Shown piece by piece: positions 23,980-33,473 of a stretch of 64,000 nucleotides of DNA (its first letter is position 1; the number at the start of each line of letters is the position of its first letter). The DNA comes from UBA3206 sp963623875. GTDB lineage: Bacteria; Bacillota_I; Bacilli_A; Acholeplasmatales; Anaeroplasmataceae. The notes under the pieces were generated by a model that was not told the origin of the DNA, searched no databases, and saw only the letters and a list, made by a program, of their open reading frames with translations. Where the stretch lies: NCBI GenBank assembly GCA_963623875.1, contig CAVFNL010000041.1, positions 1 to 64,000 of the forward strand, given 5' to 3'. A program made the position numbers and the translations under genes.

Positions 23980-25923
23980 ATGCATATTTTATATAATGAA
24001 GATTTTAAAGACTTTCCACTAGAAGAATTTCCTTATGACAACGAACATAGCGCAGTTGGTGAATATCACACAGTAGAATTTAGTGGATATAAAGGAGATT
24101 TCTATGATCCTATTCAACTTCATCAATGGAGAAGTATGAATGGATCTTGGATAATATCTAATATAAACGGTAAAAGATATTTAAGGCAAAATAGAGGAGA
24201 CTATACTAAAGGACATTACAGTGATGTTTATAGCATGTTGATTTTTAAAGATTATATTTATGGTCCTTATATATTTGAAGGTGTTATAAGACTCCTTCAA
24301 ACAAATGAAGGGGCAGGTTTTGTGTTTAATTATCTTACTTCAAGATGTTATAATGCGGTCTTGTTCTATGACAATAAAGTTGAACTTGTATATAAAAATC
24401 AAGATAAGGTAGAAGTACTTAAAACATTTGAATTTAATGTAGATGAATATAAATATTATAATGTTAAAATGATTATTAATGATAATTTTGAACTTTATGT
24501 AGATGATGAGTTGATATTTAACTCTAAATTAAATTTATTACCATCACATAAAGCAGGAGTATTATCAAAAGTTTCAGCATTATATACAGATTTAATTATC
24601 AAAATGAGGAATGTTGAATATGAAACTCATCTTAGGAAAAAAGAAGAATATAATGATAGATTAATTGAAAAAAGGAAAAAATATTCTAAATTAAAATTAA
24701 TAAAAAAAATAAACATAGAAAATGGTGGGTCTGCAAGACAAATAAGGTTTGGTAAAAAGCAAAATGGTGAAATGTTTTTTGTTTTAGCACAACATCAAAA
24801 ATTAATTATGAGAGATTCTTTTGCTCAAATATCATGCCTTACAGCCTATGATTTTAATGGTAATATAATGTGGCAAATAGGCGAGAATAATAATTCTTAT
24901 AATACAACAGTAATATCATGTGACCTTCCTTTTCAAATAGGAGATTTCAATAATGATGGTATTCCTGAGATAGTATATTCTGCTGATTTTAAAATCATTG
25001 TAAGAAATGCGATAACAGGGGAATTAATATCATCTTATAAAACACCACTTACTGATGAATTGATGAAAGATAGGCCATATAAAAGATTAAATGTTGATGC
25101 GATAAGATTTGCGGACTTTACAGGTAGAGGATATAAAGGCGATTTGATTATAAAAGATAGATATGAAAATGTCTTTGCACTAGATCATAATATGAATATT
25201 TTGTTTAGATATCATTTAAAGAACACTGGGCATTTTCCATATATTTATGATTTTAATAATGATAATAAAGATGAAATGTTTGTAGGATATTCAATGGTTG
25301 ATAACAAAGGCAATGTTTTATTTAGTATGCCTATTGAAAGTGATCACACAGATGAAATAATTTATGCAAGGCTTAAAAAAGATGAAGAAAAGAGATTGTT
25401 TTTAGCTTCAGGCAATGAAGGGTTTAATGTTGTAAACCTTGATGGTAGTATATATAAACATAATGAAATAGGTCATGCACAACGTATTAGCCTAGCAGAC
25501 TATAATAATGATTTAGAGAATGAAGTATGCGTAACATCATTCTGGGGAGCTAATAATATATGTTATATGTTTGATTCTAATCTAAATAAAGTGTGTGAAA
25601 AGGAATTTATGACAAATGGAATTATAATAACACCTGTAGCATATGATGGTGAACATGTTTTGATTTTAGCTAATTCAAAAGAAGGATTATTAGACTTTGA
25701 ACTTGATACGGTAATAGAATTTCCAGATGATGGGCATCCTGTGTTGTGTCAAGATGCAGTAGATATAGATTCGGATGGAATATCAGAAATTTTATTATGG
25801 GATCAAAAACAAATGTATGTGTATAAAGCAGAAGAGTATAAGAAAAATTGTGAGTACGAAGCATATGATGAATGTGCAAAAAGCAATTATAGGGGGGAAT
25901 TTCTAATAAAAAAAGATTGTTAA
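23980..25923 (+). CDS. Cytosolic LamG-like and beta-propeller (FG-GAP/VCBS-type) protein
   Basis: 647 aa, no signal peptide. About 35-215 looks like a concanavalin/LamG-type sandwich (WRSMNGSWIISNINGKRYLRQ-like start). About 245-625 is a propeller with repeated Asp-rich turns: GDFNNDGIPEIVY, DFNNDNKDEMFVGY, DYNNDLENEVCV, DIDSDGISEILL. The same style of calcium-binding turns occurs in family 11 rhamnogalacturonan lyases and other FG-GAP proteins. Given the nearby pectin locus, action on pectin fragments is possible but not shown, since no catalytic site was recognised. ATG 23980 is chosen because AGAAGGTGA fits it; a GTG lies 9 bases earlier. Confidence 0.55.
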   Translation: MHILYNEDFKDFPLEEFPYDNEHSAVGEYHTVEFSGYKGDFYDPIQLHQWRSMNGSWIISNINGKRYLRQNRGDYTKGHYSDVYSMLIFKDYIYGPYIFEGVIRLLQTNEGAGFVFNYLTSRCYNAVLFYDNKVELVYKNQDKVEVLKTFEFNVDEYKYYNVKMIINDNFELYVDDELIFNSKLNLLPSHKAGVLSKVSALYTDLIIKMRNVEYETHLRKKEEYNDRLIEKRKKYSKLKLIKKINIENGGSARQIRFGKKQNGEMFFVLAQHQKLIMRDSFAQISCLTAYDFNGNIMWQIGENNNSYNTTVISCDLPFQIGDFNNDGIPEIVYSADFKIIVRNAITGELISSYKTPLTDELMKDRPYKRLNVDAIRFADFTGRGYKGDLIIKDRYENVFALDHNMNILFRYHLKNTGHFPYIYDFNNDNKDEMFVGYSMVDNKGNVLFSMPIESDHTDEIIYARLKKDEEKRLFLASGNEGFNVVNLDGSIYKHNEIGHAQRISLADYNNDLENEVCVTSFWGANNICYMFDSNLNKVCEKEFMTNGIIITPVAYDGEHVLILANSKEGLLDFELDTVIEFPDDGHPVLCQDAVDIDSDGISEILLWDQKQMYVYKAEEYKKNCEYEAYDECAKSNYRGEFLIKKDC

Positions 25924-25931
25924 CGTTTACA
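25918..25931. promoter_or_regulatory. LacI/CcpA-type operator-like palindrome
   Basis: TGTTAACGTTTACA, with central CG and near dyad symmetry, overlaps the stop of the propeller gene and sits 12 bases upstream of the next -35. This is the general shape of LacI-family and cre operators. Target and regulator are unknown. Confidence 0.4.
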
Positions 25932-25943
25932 TAAAAAAAACTA

Positions 25944-26051
25944 TTGTCAAGCATTTATAAATTTGTATAATACAAATGTATTCAAATTATTTTGAATCAT
26001 TCCTACAATCTTTTCTTTTTTCTATGCCAACAATAGTTGGCATTTTCTTTT
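25944..26051 (+). promoter_or_regulatory. Promoter and terminator-like leader upstream of the methyltransferase gene
   Basis: TTGTCA (25944-25949) and TATAAT (25966-25971) are 16 bases apart. About 50 bases downstream, ATGCCAAC (26024-26031) pairs with GTTGGCAT (26036-26043), followed by TTTCTTTT and then directly by the GGAGG site. This is an intrinsic terminator inside a 5' leader, so either attenuation or a short separate transcript is likely. Confidence 0.6.
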
Positions 26052-26063
26052 AATGGAGGTTAT

Positions 26064-27176
26064 ATGTTCGAGAGCGTTGATTTTAGTTCGGTAGAAAAAA
26101 TTATAGTATCAAATCCAAATGATAAAAAACTAAAAAAAATAATTGTTTCTAAAACGATAATTAAAAATAATATTATGTTAAAACATGAACTTTTTACTAA
26201 AACACAGTCGTTTGTTAAAAATTATTCTTTTGAAGAAATAGATGAAGTTTTAATAAAAGATATGAATGATTTTAGACAAATTGAGATTTGGACTAGTAAA
26301 ACATATTATGCTTATAAGATAACAGCTAAAGGTAAAGTGCTATCTACAAAGAAAAATATAAATACATCACTTGATGTAAAGTCTATGAATAAAGAGAAGA
26401 ATTATATAATAAAAGAAGGAATGATTTGCCCTGCACTAATTGATTTAGGTGTTATGAATAGTGAAGGTAAAATTATTAAGGAACATTTTGATAAATATAG
26501 ACAAATAAATAAATATCTTGAAATTCTAGATTCAACAATAGGGTATGAAGACAAAATAAATATTGTGGATTTTGGATGCGGCAAGTCTTATTTAACATTT
26601 GTTGTGTATTTTTATCTTACAGAAATCAAAAAAATAGATGTTAATGTAATAGGTCTTGATCTTAAAGATGATGTTATAAAAAAATGCAATGAAATAAAAG
26701 ATAAGTATGGATATAAAAATATTACATTTATTAATAAAGACATAAAAGAATTTAGTGAATTAGATAAAATTGATTTAATAATGACACTTCATGCATGTGA
26801 TGTTGCGACAGATTTTGCATTATATCATGCGATAAGACTTAAAGCTAAATATATTTTATCTGTACCATGTTGTCAAAAAGAATTAAATGCACAAATAGCA
26901 AAAGATTCATTTAATATAGTTTCTAAATATGGTCTTTTAAAAGAAAGAATGTCTTCTATCCTAACTGATGCCATAAGAGCTAATATATTAGAATATTATG
27001 GATATAGAGTTAATGTTTGTGAATTTATAGATTTTGATGCGTCACCTAAAAACGTTATGATAAAAGCTAAAAAGACATCAGATGATTATAACGAAAAAAT
27101 AAAAGAGGAAATAGATAAAGTATTAGTTGAATATAAAATACATCAAAAACTTTATGATTTGTGCTTTAAAAAATAA
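26064..27176 (+). CDS. SAM-dependent methyltransferase (Methyltransf_32-like)
   Basis: 370 aa. The C-terminal two-thirds holds a class I methyltransferase fold with motif I VDFGCGKSYLTF (about 169-180), a GLDLKDD acidic loop (about 198-204), LIMTLHACDVATDF (about 234-247) and a VPCCQKELN segment (about 264-272). These fit the family near human METTL25 and bacterial relatives of unknown substrate, probably RNA or protein. The N-terminal 130 residues are unassigned. ATG 26064 is used because GGAGG lies 5 bases upstream; the open frame upstream runs through the terminator hairpin. Confidence 0.75.
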   Translation: MFESVDFSSVEKIIVSNPNDKKLKKIIVSKTIIKNNIMLKHELFTKTQSFVKNYSFEEIDEVLIKDMNDFRQIEIWTSKTYYAYKITAKGKVLSTKKNINTSLDVKSMNKEKNYIIKEGMICPALIDLGVMNSEGKIIKEHFDKYRQINKYLEILDSTIGYEDKINIVDFGCGKSYLTFVVYFYLTEIKKIDVNVIGLDLKDDVIKKCNEIKDKYGYKNITFINKDIKEFSELDKIDLIMTLHACDVATDFALYHAIRLKAKYILSVPCCQKELNAQIAKDSFNIVSKYGLLKERMSSILTDAIRANILEYYGYRVNVCEFIDFDASPKNVMIKAKKTSDDYNEKIKEEIDKVLVEYKIHQKLYDLCFKK

Positions 27177-27206
27177 AAGAGTTGTGAATTAAGCAACTCT
27201 TTTTTG
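27176..27206. terminator. Bidirectional terminator between the methyltransferase and pectinesterase genes
   Basis: AGAGTTG pairs with CAACTCT, with A-rich sequence before and T-run after, between two convergent genes. Confidence 0.85.
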
Positions 27207-28094
27207 CATGTGTTCTAAATATTTTAAAACATCAGTATCATTTAATTTTTTAGCCCATTTAACGAAAGATGTGGTATCTATATTTATATTATAGTATTCA
27301 AACCTTGCGGTTTTATCACGGTTAGTATTATTCCACTTGTCGAAACCATCTTTCATTATAATTCCATCTTCAAAATTAGAATTTATAATTGTTACCTTTC
27401 CATAATCTCTCCAAGGCCTTGCGATTAGAACTGAATCTTTATTTTCGGCTGTAAATTTTGAATTAATAATAGTGAATCCAAACTCCATTTCTTTTTCATG
27501 TGAAGGAGCAAAGAAGTAGCCGTGGTTATGCGTTTTTACGCAATGGAAATGGCATTTATCAAAAATAGTATCGGATGCGCCAAATACAAAATCAACATCA
27601 CCTTCAATGTAGCAGTTATAAAAATAGGATGCTAACCATCTACCACTAAGTTCATCATCTTTTAAGAATCCGATATATTTTTGTTGTAAATTAATAGGTA
27701 GTGGAGCTAAAAATAACGTATCTTGTGCACTTTTTAACGTGGAATTTAATAATTTAAAATTATCGCCTAAAACGTGAAGCGCAACAGCTTGCCCGTATTT
27801 TCTTGATGGCACAGATTTATTTATTATTTCAATATTATCGATTGTAACGTTATCTCCGCTAACCATCATTGTGTATGTTCTAAATGTATTATATTCTTTA
27901 TTATCATCGTGTATTTTTGAATAATAATCTTTGTTTTCTATGATTACTTTTCCTTCACCTTTGATTGTAATGTTTGAAGCAGTAATCTTTACTTTTTCAT
28001 GGTATACTCCTTCACTAATAATTATAGTATCACCACTAGATGAACTATTAATTACTTTTTCTAGTGAATCACCCATATGAATTCTATGCAACAT
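27189..28094 (-). CDS. Pectinesterase (carbohydrate esterase family 8), cytosolic
   Basis: 301 aa. Removes methyl esters from pectin galacturonate. The right-handed beta-helix motifs are all present: GQAVAL (about 100), QDTLF (about 125), DFVFG (about 167) and ARPWRDYG (about 225), giving the catalytic Gln, two Asp and Arg. There is no signal peptide, so it should act on short oligogalacturonides after import rather than on polymeric pectin. GAGGTGA precedes the ATG. It is divergent from the ABC transporter and polygalacturonase operon, which fits this role. Confidence 0.92.
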   Translation of the reverse strand: MLHRIHMGDSLEKVINSSSSGDTIIISEGVYHEKVKITASNITIKGEGKVIIENKDYYSKIHDDNKEYNTFRTYTMMVSGDNVTIDNIEIINKSVPSRKYGQAVALHVLGDNFKLLNSTLKSAQDTLFLAPLPINLQQKYIGFLKDDELSGRWLASYFYNCYIEGDVDFVFGASDTIFDKCHFHCVKTHNHGYFFAPSHEKEMEFGFTIINSKFTAENKDSVLIARPWRDYGKVTIINSNFEDGIIMKDGFDKWNNTNRDKTARFEYYNINIDTTSFVKWAKKLNDTDVLKYLEHMQKRVA

Positions 28095-28208
28095 AAAATC
28101 ACCTCAAAGGAATTATATCATTTATGTTTGTAAAAAGATATAAAAAACTTGATTTTTTAATCCTTAAATGATAATATATTAACGCACTATGAAAAGGCTT
28201 ACCAAAAA

Positions 28209-28260
28209 ATGTAAAAGTTTTCATACTTCTATTGACTACCATTTATCTAAATGATAAAAT
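28209..28260 (+). promoter_or_regulatory. Promoter and candidate operator of the pectin transport operon
   Basis: TTGACT (28232-28237) and TAAAAT (28255-28260) are 17 bases apart. Just upstream is an imperfect palindrome ATGTAAAAGTTTTCAT (28209-28224), operator-like in shape. The uxaB promoter has the same core pattern (TATTGACTA ... TGATAAAATA). Confidence 0.6.
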
Positions 28261-28263
28261 AAG

Positions 28264-29031
28264 TTGAAAAAAGACAGCAGTGAACTTTTTTGTTGTCCTT
28301 TTAAGAGAGTAATAAAAGCCTTCAAGTGTAATCCTGACATAATAGAGGTGGTTAAAATTTCTTTAAAGAAATATATGATTATCGACCAATTAATATTGGT
28401 TGTGGCAGGGCTAATATTTGAAGTAATTGCGATGTATTTGTACCCAGAAATGTTTGGAGAACAATTGATTCCGTTTTATACTGCATCATTATTCGTTAGT
28501 ATAATTGCAATAGGTAGATGGAATTTAAAAGGTACACCTGTGATTATATTAATGGCTATATTTCCTGTACTAATAGGATTTGTGATAAGGTCTATATTTA
28601 ATATGGATGGAGCACATATCTATAACTGGAGAATGGCTATTGCTAATATTACGAGCTTATTATCAACGCTGATAATAGTTCCTTTTAGGAAAATAAGTAA
28701 AAGTGTGGATATTAAGAAAAATGGTAGTTTTACTATGGGTGTTACACTTGTTGTAATTATTATTGCTTATTTACTGCAAGCGTTAACATATAGTTTAATT
28801 ACTTTGACAAATCCAATTGATTATTTAGCAGCACTTGCGGTAGTCAATGTTGGTAACTGGTTTTTCACTATAATAATTATGGCGGTGTTAAGACATCAAG
28901 GAATTGTTGTAGATGTAAAAAAAGATCTTGTTAATAAAAGAAAAGAAAAAGAACTTGAGAATTTGTACTACTCTAAGTATCGTAATGAAATTATTGACAA
29001 GCCTAATGAAGAGGATTCTTCAAATAAATAA
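28264..29031 (+). CDS. Multi-pass membrane protein, first gene of the pectin ABC operon
   Basis: 255 aa with about five membrane helices (from about 38 to 220) and a charged cytosolic C-terminus. No family is recognised. The start is uncertain. The TTG at 28264 gives the full frame but lies only 3 bases after the -10 and has no binding site, so an internal start (for example ATG 28375) is possible. It is followed after 20 bases by the first permease. Its position suggests an accessory or assembly role for the importer. Confidence 0.6.
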   Translation: MKKDSSELFCCPFKRVIKAFKCNPDIIEVVKISLKKYMIIDQLILVVAGLIFEVIAMYLYPEMFGEQLIPFYTASLFVSIIAIGRWNLKGTPVIILMAIFPVLIGFVIRSIFNMDGAHIYNWRMAIANITSLLSTLIIVPFRKISKSVDIKKNGSFTMGVTLVVIIIAYLLQALTYSLITLTNPIDYLAALAVVNVGNWFFTIIIMAVLRHQGIVVDVKKDLVNKRKEKELENLYYSKYRNEIIDKPNEEDSSNK

Positions 29032-29051
29032 GAAAGCGGTGGAAATTTGCG

Positions 29052-30083
29052 ATGGGTTTATTAAAAGCAGATGAAAAAGAGCTAGAAGAGTTAGAAAAGC
29101 AAAAATGGAAACGTGTAGGTAAGACGTTAGTTAAGGATTGGAGATTATATTTATTATTAGTTCCAATGTTAATTTTCTTATTCATGTTTAAATATATGCC
29201 TATCTATGGTTTATTACAAGGTTTTAAGACTTATGATTCAGCAGCAAAATCTGTTATGGATAGTGACTGGAAAGGAGTTCATTATCTACTTCAAATATTT
29301 AGAGCTGATAGTGTAGATACTCAACAATTCTGGGTATCGTTCAGAAACACATTTGTAACGAGTATGTATGGGTTATTGTTTGGATTCCCAATCCCAATTA
29401 TCTTAGCACTATTCTTTACAGAAATTAAAAACGGTGGAGTAAGATCAGTAGTACAAGTTTGTTCTTATTTACCTAAATTTATGTCAACTATTGTTACAGC
29501 AGCAATTATAGCTGTTTGGTGTAGACCATATACAGTTTCAGGAACATTTACATATGCTCCAGGAATTTTACAAAAGTTCCTAGAGAAAGTAAATTTACTT
29601 GCTGGTACTGGTGCTAACGGACATTCGTCAGCTGGTGCTTTGTATGTTCCTAGATTGTTTAGACCTATTTATGAAATCTCAAATACTTGGGAAGGTGCTG
29701 GATATGGTTCTATAGTATACTTTGCAGCTGCATTAGCTGTATCGCCAACAAATTATGAAGCAGCTAAGATTGATGGAGCATCAAAAATGCAACAAATTAG
29801 ATATGTTACATTGCCTGGTATGACATCTACTCTTGCGATCATGTTAATTCTTCGTGTAGGTAAGATTTTAAGTGTTGGATACGAAAAAGTTCTATTACTT
29901 TATAAAGATTCGACATATGAAACAGCTGATATGATATCAACTTGGGTATATCGTAAGGTAAACACTGCGGCTGACCAACCAATTGGAGTTGTTGCAGGAT
30001 TACTTGAATCATTAATTGCAATGGTGCTAGTAATTGGTGCTAATACAATTTCTAAACGAGTTTCTAATACTTCGTTATTCTAG
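29052..30083 (+). CDS. ABC sugar transporter permease (LplB-type)
   Basis: 343 aa. Six membrane helices of the binding-protein-dependent permease family. The cytosolic EAA loop is seen as YEAAKIDGASKMQQIRYVTLPG (about 236-257), which docks to the ATPase. LplB-type permeases import oligosaccharides, often pectin fragments in Firmicutes. It is followed by a second permease 19 bases downstream. GGTGG lies a little far from the ATG. Confidence 0.9.
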   Translation: MGLLKADEKELEELEKQKWKRVGKTLVKDWRLYLLLVPMLIFLFMFKYMPIYGLLQGFKTYDSAAKSVMDSDWKGVHYLLQIFRADSVDTQQFWVSFRNTFVTSMYGLLFGFPIPIILALFFTEIKNGGVRSVVQVCSYLPKFMSTIVTAAIIAVWCRPYTVSGTFTYAPGILQKFLEKVNLLAGTGANGHSSAGALYVPRLFRPIYEISNTWEGAGYGSIVYFAAALAVSPTNYEAAKIDGASKMQQIRYVTLPGMTSTLAIMLILRVGKILSVGYEKVLLLYKDSTYETADMISTWVYRKVNTAADQPIGVVAGLLESLIAMVLVIGANTISKRVSNTSLF

Positions 30084-30102
30084 AAGAAAGGGGTAATTAT
30101 TA

Positions 30103-30963
30103 ATGAATAGATTAGATAAAAGTGAAATTATATTCAAAATAGTTGCGTACGTAATATTAATATTATTTGCCTTCTGTTGTATTTATCCTTTAATTTATGT
30201 AGTGTCTGTATCAATCTCTGGAAGAGATGCAGTTAACTTAGGTAAAGTTGTTATCTTGCCTAAAGACCTTACGGGTGTAGCTTATAAAGAAACGTTCACT
30301 GATAAGACATTCTGGATGGCTTATTGTAACACAATATTCTATACATTCTATGGTACTTTAGTATCTATGTTCGTAGCAGTAACTGGTGCGTATGCTTTAA
30401 GTAAATCTAGACTTATGTTTAGACGTGGATTCAACTTTATGTTAGTATTCACTATGTGGTTTAATGCAGGTATGATTCCTACATATAAGAACTTCGAAAA
30501 CTTTAATATTAATAACAAATACGGTTATATTATCGGTTTAGGATTTAATGCATTTAATATTGTATTATTAAGAAACTTCTTTGAAACAATTCCTAGTGAA
30601 ATCGAAGAAGCAGCAACAATTGATGGTGCAACCGAATTCCAATTATTAACTAAGATTTATATGCCAATGTCTAAAACATCTATGGTAACTGTAACAATGT
30701 TCTACGCGCTATCTAGATGGAACGGATGGTTCTGGGCTGTTCTATTATTAAACAATGAACGTGACCATCCATTACAAGTATACTTGAGAAACCAAATTAA
30801 GGCTTTAGAGGATTCTGATAGTGATCCTTCTATTATGAAGTATGCACCGCAAACTAAAGAGTTTGCACTAATAATTTGTTCTATCATACCTATCATCATT
30901 GTATATCCACAAATGCAAAAATACTTTGCAGCTGGAGTAAATGTTGGTGGAGTAAAAGAATAG
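30103..30963 (+). CDS. ABC sugar transporter permease (LplC/YtcP-type)
   Basis: 286 aa. Six membrane helices. The EAA loop is IEEAATIDGATEFQLLTKIYMP (about 167-188). With the preceding permease it forms the heterodimeric channel of a carbohydrate importer. It ends VNVGGVKE, as is common for this group. GAAAGGGG precedes the ATG. It is followed by the solute-binding lipoprotein. Confidence 0.92.
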   Translation: MNRLDKSEIIFKIVAYVILILFAFCCIYPLIYVVSVSISGRDAVNLGKVVILPKDLTGVAYKETFTDKTFWMAYCNTIFYTFYGTLVSMFVAVTGAYALSKSRLMFRRGFNFMLVFTMWFNAGMIPTYKNFENFNINNKYGYIIGLGFNAFNIVLLRNFFETIPSEIEEAATIDGATEFQLLTKIYMPMSKTSMVTVTMFYALSRWNGWFWAVLLLNNERDHPLQVYLRNQIKALEDSDSDPSIMKYAPQTKEFALIICSIIPIIIVYPQMQKYFAAGVNVGGVKE

Positions 30964-30996
30964 AAAAAGAAAAGAAAGGAAAAGGTGAAATTTAAT

Positions 30997-33387
30997 ATGA
31001 ATTTCAAAAAAGTTTTATCAATTGCCAGTGTCGCAAGCGTGGCAGTTGTCGGTTTAGCTTCTTGCGGAAAGGATAAGTATAATGCTGGAGCATTATCTAA
31101 CCTAGATAAGTCTACATATACAGGAAAGATTGTTGCAGCTGTAAACTATAATAACTTAGGTTATATGACTTATGGACGTGGAAACACATCTAAGGTTAAC
31201 TGGGTTGCAAATTATACTACAGTTGATGGTCGTACATTGGTTGAAAAGGAAACATTAACTCCTATTTGGCAAGATATTGCTGCAAATATGAATTGTACTC
31301 TAGTTGATGGTTCTCCTACAGGAGATAATACTGAAACAGTAATGAAGAACCTTATTACTGCTGGATACAAAGGATTAAATAAGAATAATGTTCAATTACT
31401 TCAAATTACTACAGGTGATTCATTCACAAATGCTGTAGATCAAGGTGATTTCCTTAATTTAAATGACTATCTTGATTTTATGCCAAACCTAAAATCATGG
31501 TTAAAAGAGCATACAGTTATTCAAAACCAATTAACATTATTTGGTGGTACAACAAAAGAAGGTATTTACTATACTCCATATTTTGATGGACTAGATCAAC
31601 AAGAATTAGCATTCAATATGAATATTGATATTGTTCGTGCTTTACTAGATGAAAATCCTACTAATGATAAGTACGATGATAATGGATCAAATAAAGTAAA
31701 CGAGTATGTACATGGTGCTTATGATGAGACTGCTGCTACAAACTTTGTTTCAGATTTTAAATATACTACACCATACATTAAGTCTATGGATTCTGATATA
31801 GCAATCGGATCAGAAAAAGGTGCTAAGATTCATGTTACTATTAAAGAAGGACAAGACATTATCACAAGAATGTCTAACTTAACTACTAAGAATGGTAAAA
31901 CATTAGTTGAATGTTTTAAACAATATATTGATGATGTTTATGGTGAATATATTGGAGAAGGTAAAACATATAAAAACCGTTCAGAATTATTCACTTCTGT
32001 TGCATCAGCATACAATGCAGATGAATTAATTGCTTTACTTCGTTGTGTAAAGGCTAATCCAGCATATTTAACTGGTAATGCACAAGCTGAAATGACTCCA
32101 TTCTTCCCAAGAACTGGTGAAAGAAACCGTGTTACAGCATATTACGATATTGCTCAAATTTGGGGTCTACGTGGTACAGGACGTGGAGAATATGAAAAAA
32201 CATGGTTAAATAGCGAAGGTAAAGTCGTTGATGGTAAGACTCAAGATTATAACCTTTACTGCTTAAATTTATGCCGTCAACTACAAGAAGAGAAATTGTT
32301 TGCTACAACAACAAACTGGTATCAAGATGGTACTAAGGCTTCTTCAGATTGGCGTCAAAATGTAATGACTCAAGGAACAGCGTTTATGTGCTACGATTAT
32401 ACAAACGTTGCAGCTTACAACTCTGATAAAAACCAAGGAATTTCTCCTTCAGAAGGTGCTGAGAAACGTAATGTTTGTGCAAATATGCAAGCAGTATTAT
32501 CTCCATATGCTAAGTGGGCATTCAATACAACAGATGGAACATTAACTACAGATACAACTAAACAAATTGTTGGAGCAGATTCATCTAATAAATTCTCTTA
32601 TACAAGATTTACAGAGGATGACCGTTCATTAAAGAATGGGGGTTGGTCTATCGTTAAGAAGAATATATCTAACGAAGAACAATTAAAGAAATGTCTTGAA
32701 ATTATGGATTATCTATATTCAGCTGAAGGATCAGTTCTAGAGTGCTTTGGATACAATGATAAAGCAAGTGATACTACTAAAGCTCTTGGATGGAAAAAAG
32801 GTTCTGATGGAAAATACATTCAACAAGATGAGGATGGAAATTATTATGTAAATCTATCTGATAATTTTAAAAAGGAGCAAGTTGCAAGAACTGCTGGTAC
32901 TTGGCATAATTATATGACAATGTTCTGGGGATCATGCCTAGGAGTAGGTAATATCAGATCTAACTATCTAGAGTCACAATTAACAGGTCAAAAACAACAA
33001 GTTGGAACTGAAAAATTAGGTGCTGCTATGGGTAATGGTGCATTATATCTTGCTAAGACTTCAGGAAAGAACTTCTTATCTGTTGTTCCAACAACATGTT
33101 CATTAGGACAAACTGAATCTGATTCAATTACTACTAACTGTAAAGATTTAACTAAATTCTGGTCTGCTGATAAGGCTGGAGATGGTGGATGGTCTTCTCA
33201 ATATCTAACTGTAATTTACGGTGGATGGTCATCAAATACTTCTGGTTTAACTTCTGCAAGTGCAGTTAAAGCTAAATTTGAAGCTTCTAATAGTACTTAT
33301 TTAAGATACGTATCAGCTGCATGGAATAAAAATTATGATTCAGCAGATCAATATGCATTCTTAGGATTGGATTATAAATTAAGCTAA
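30997..33387 (+). CDS. Large extracellular solute-binding lipoprotein of the pectin ABC transporter
   Basis: 796 aa. The signal peptide ends in lipobox LASC with Cys23 as the lipidated residue. The rest is a very long type-1-like sugar-binding protein (LplA-like), about 300 residues longer than usual (450-550). Long binding proteins of this sort occur in gut Firmicutes that import oligosaccharides. ATG 30997 is preferred over a GTG 12 bases earlier because AAAGGTGA is well spaced for it and gives a clean signal sequence. A stem-loop follows the gene (33419-33446), probably to protect or tune its message. Confidence 0.88.
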   Translation: MNFKKVLSIASVASVAVVGLASCGKDKYNAGALSNLDKSTYTGKIVAAVNYNNLGYMTYGRGNTSKVNWVANYTTVDGRTLVEKETLTPIWQDIAANMNCTLVDGSPTGDNTETVMKNLITAGYKGLNKNNVQLLQITTGDSFTNAVDQGDFLNLNDYLDFMPNLKSWLKEHTVIQNQLTLFGGTTKEGIYYTPYFDGLDQQELAFNMNIDIVRALLDENPTNDKYDDNGSNKVNEYVHGAYDETAATNFVSDFKYTTPYIKSMDSDIAIGSEKGAKIHVTIKEGQDIITRMSNLTTKNGKTLVECFKQYIDDVYGEYIGEGKTYKNRSELFTSVASAYNADELIALLRCVKANPAYLTGNAQAEMTPFFPRTGERNRVTAYYDIAQIWGLRGTGRGEYEKTWLNSEGKVVDGKTQDYNLYCLNLCRQLQEEKLFATTTNWYQDGTKASSDWRQNVMTQGTAFMCYDYTNVAAYNSDKNQGISPSEGAEKRNVCANMQAVLSPYAKWAFNTTDGTLTTDTTKQIVGADSSNKFSYTRFTEDDRSLKNGGWSIVKKNISNEEQLKKCLEIMDYLYSAEGSVLECFGYNDKASDTTKALGWKKGSDGKYIQQDEDGNYYVNLSDNFKKEQVARTAGTWHNYMTMFWGSCLGVGNIRSNYLESQLTGQKQQVGTEKLGAAMGNGALYLAKTSGKNFLSVVPTTCSLGQTESDSITTNCKDLTKFWSADKAGDGGWSSQYLTVIYGGWSSNTSGLTSASAVKAKFEASNSTYLRYVSAAWNKNYDSADQYAFLGLDYKLS

Positions 33388-33418
33388 TTCAATCATTTAT
33401 AAATTTAATTATATATGC

Positions 33419-33446
33419 TATTTCCGGGGCTTATGCCTCGGAAATA
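33419..33446 (+). promoter_or_regulatory. Intercistronic stem-loop after the binding-protein gene
   Basis: Twelve-base arms, TATTTCCGGGGC and GCCTCGGAAATA, pair with a single G-T around a TTAT loop. The T-run comes only 9 bases later, so it is more like a message-stabilising loop or partial terminator than a full stop. Confidence 0.65.
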
Positions 33447-33473
33447 ACATACTTATTTTTTGGAGGTTATTAA

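Noticed and set aside
33419..33446. Full intrinsic terminator
   Set aside because: The T-run starts only 9 bases after the stem and is interrupted, and downstream genes of the same operon have no promoter of their own that I can see.
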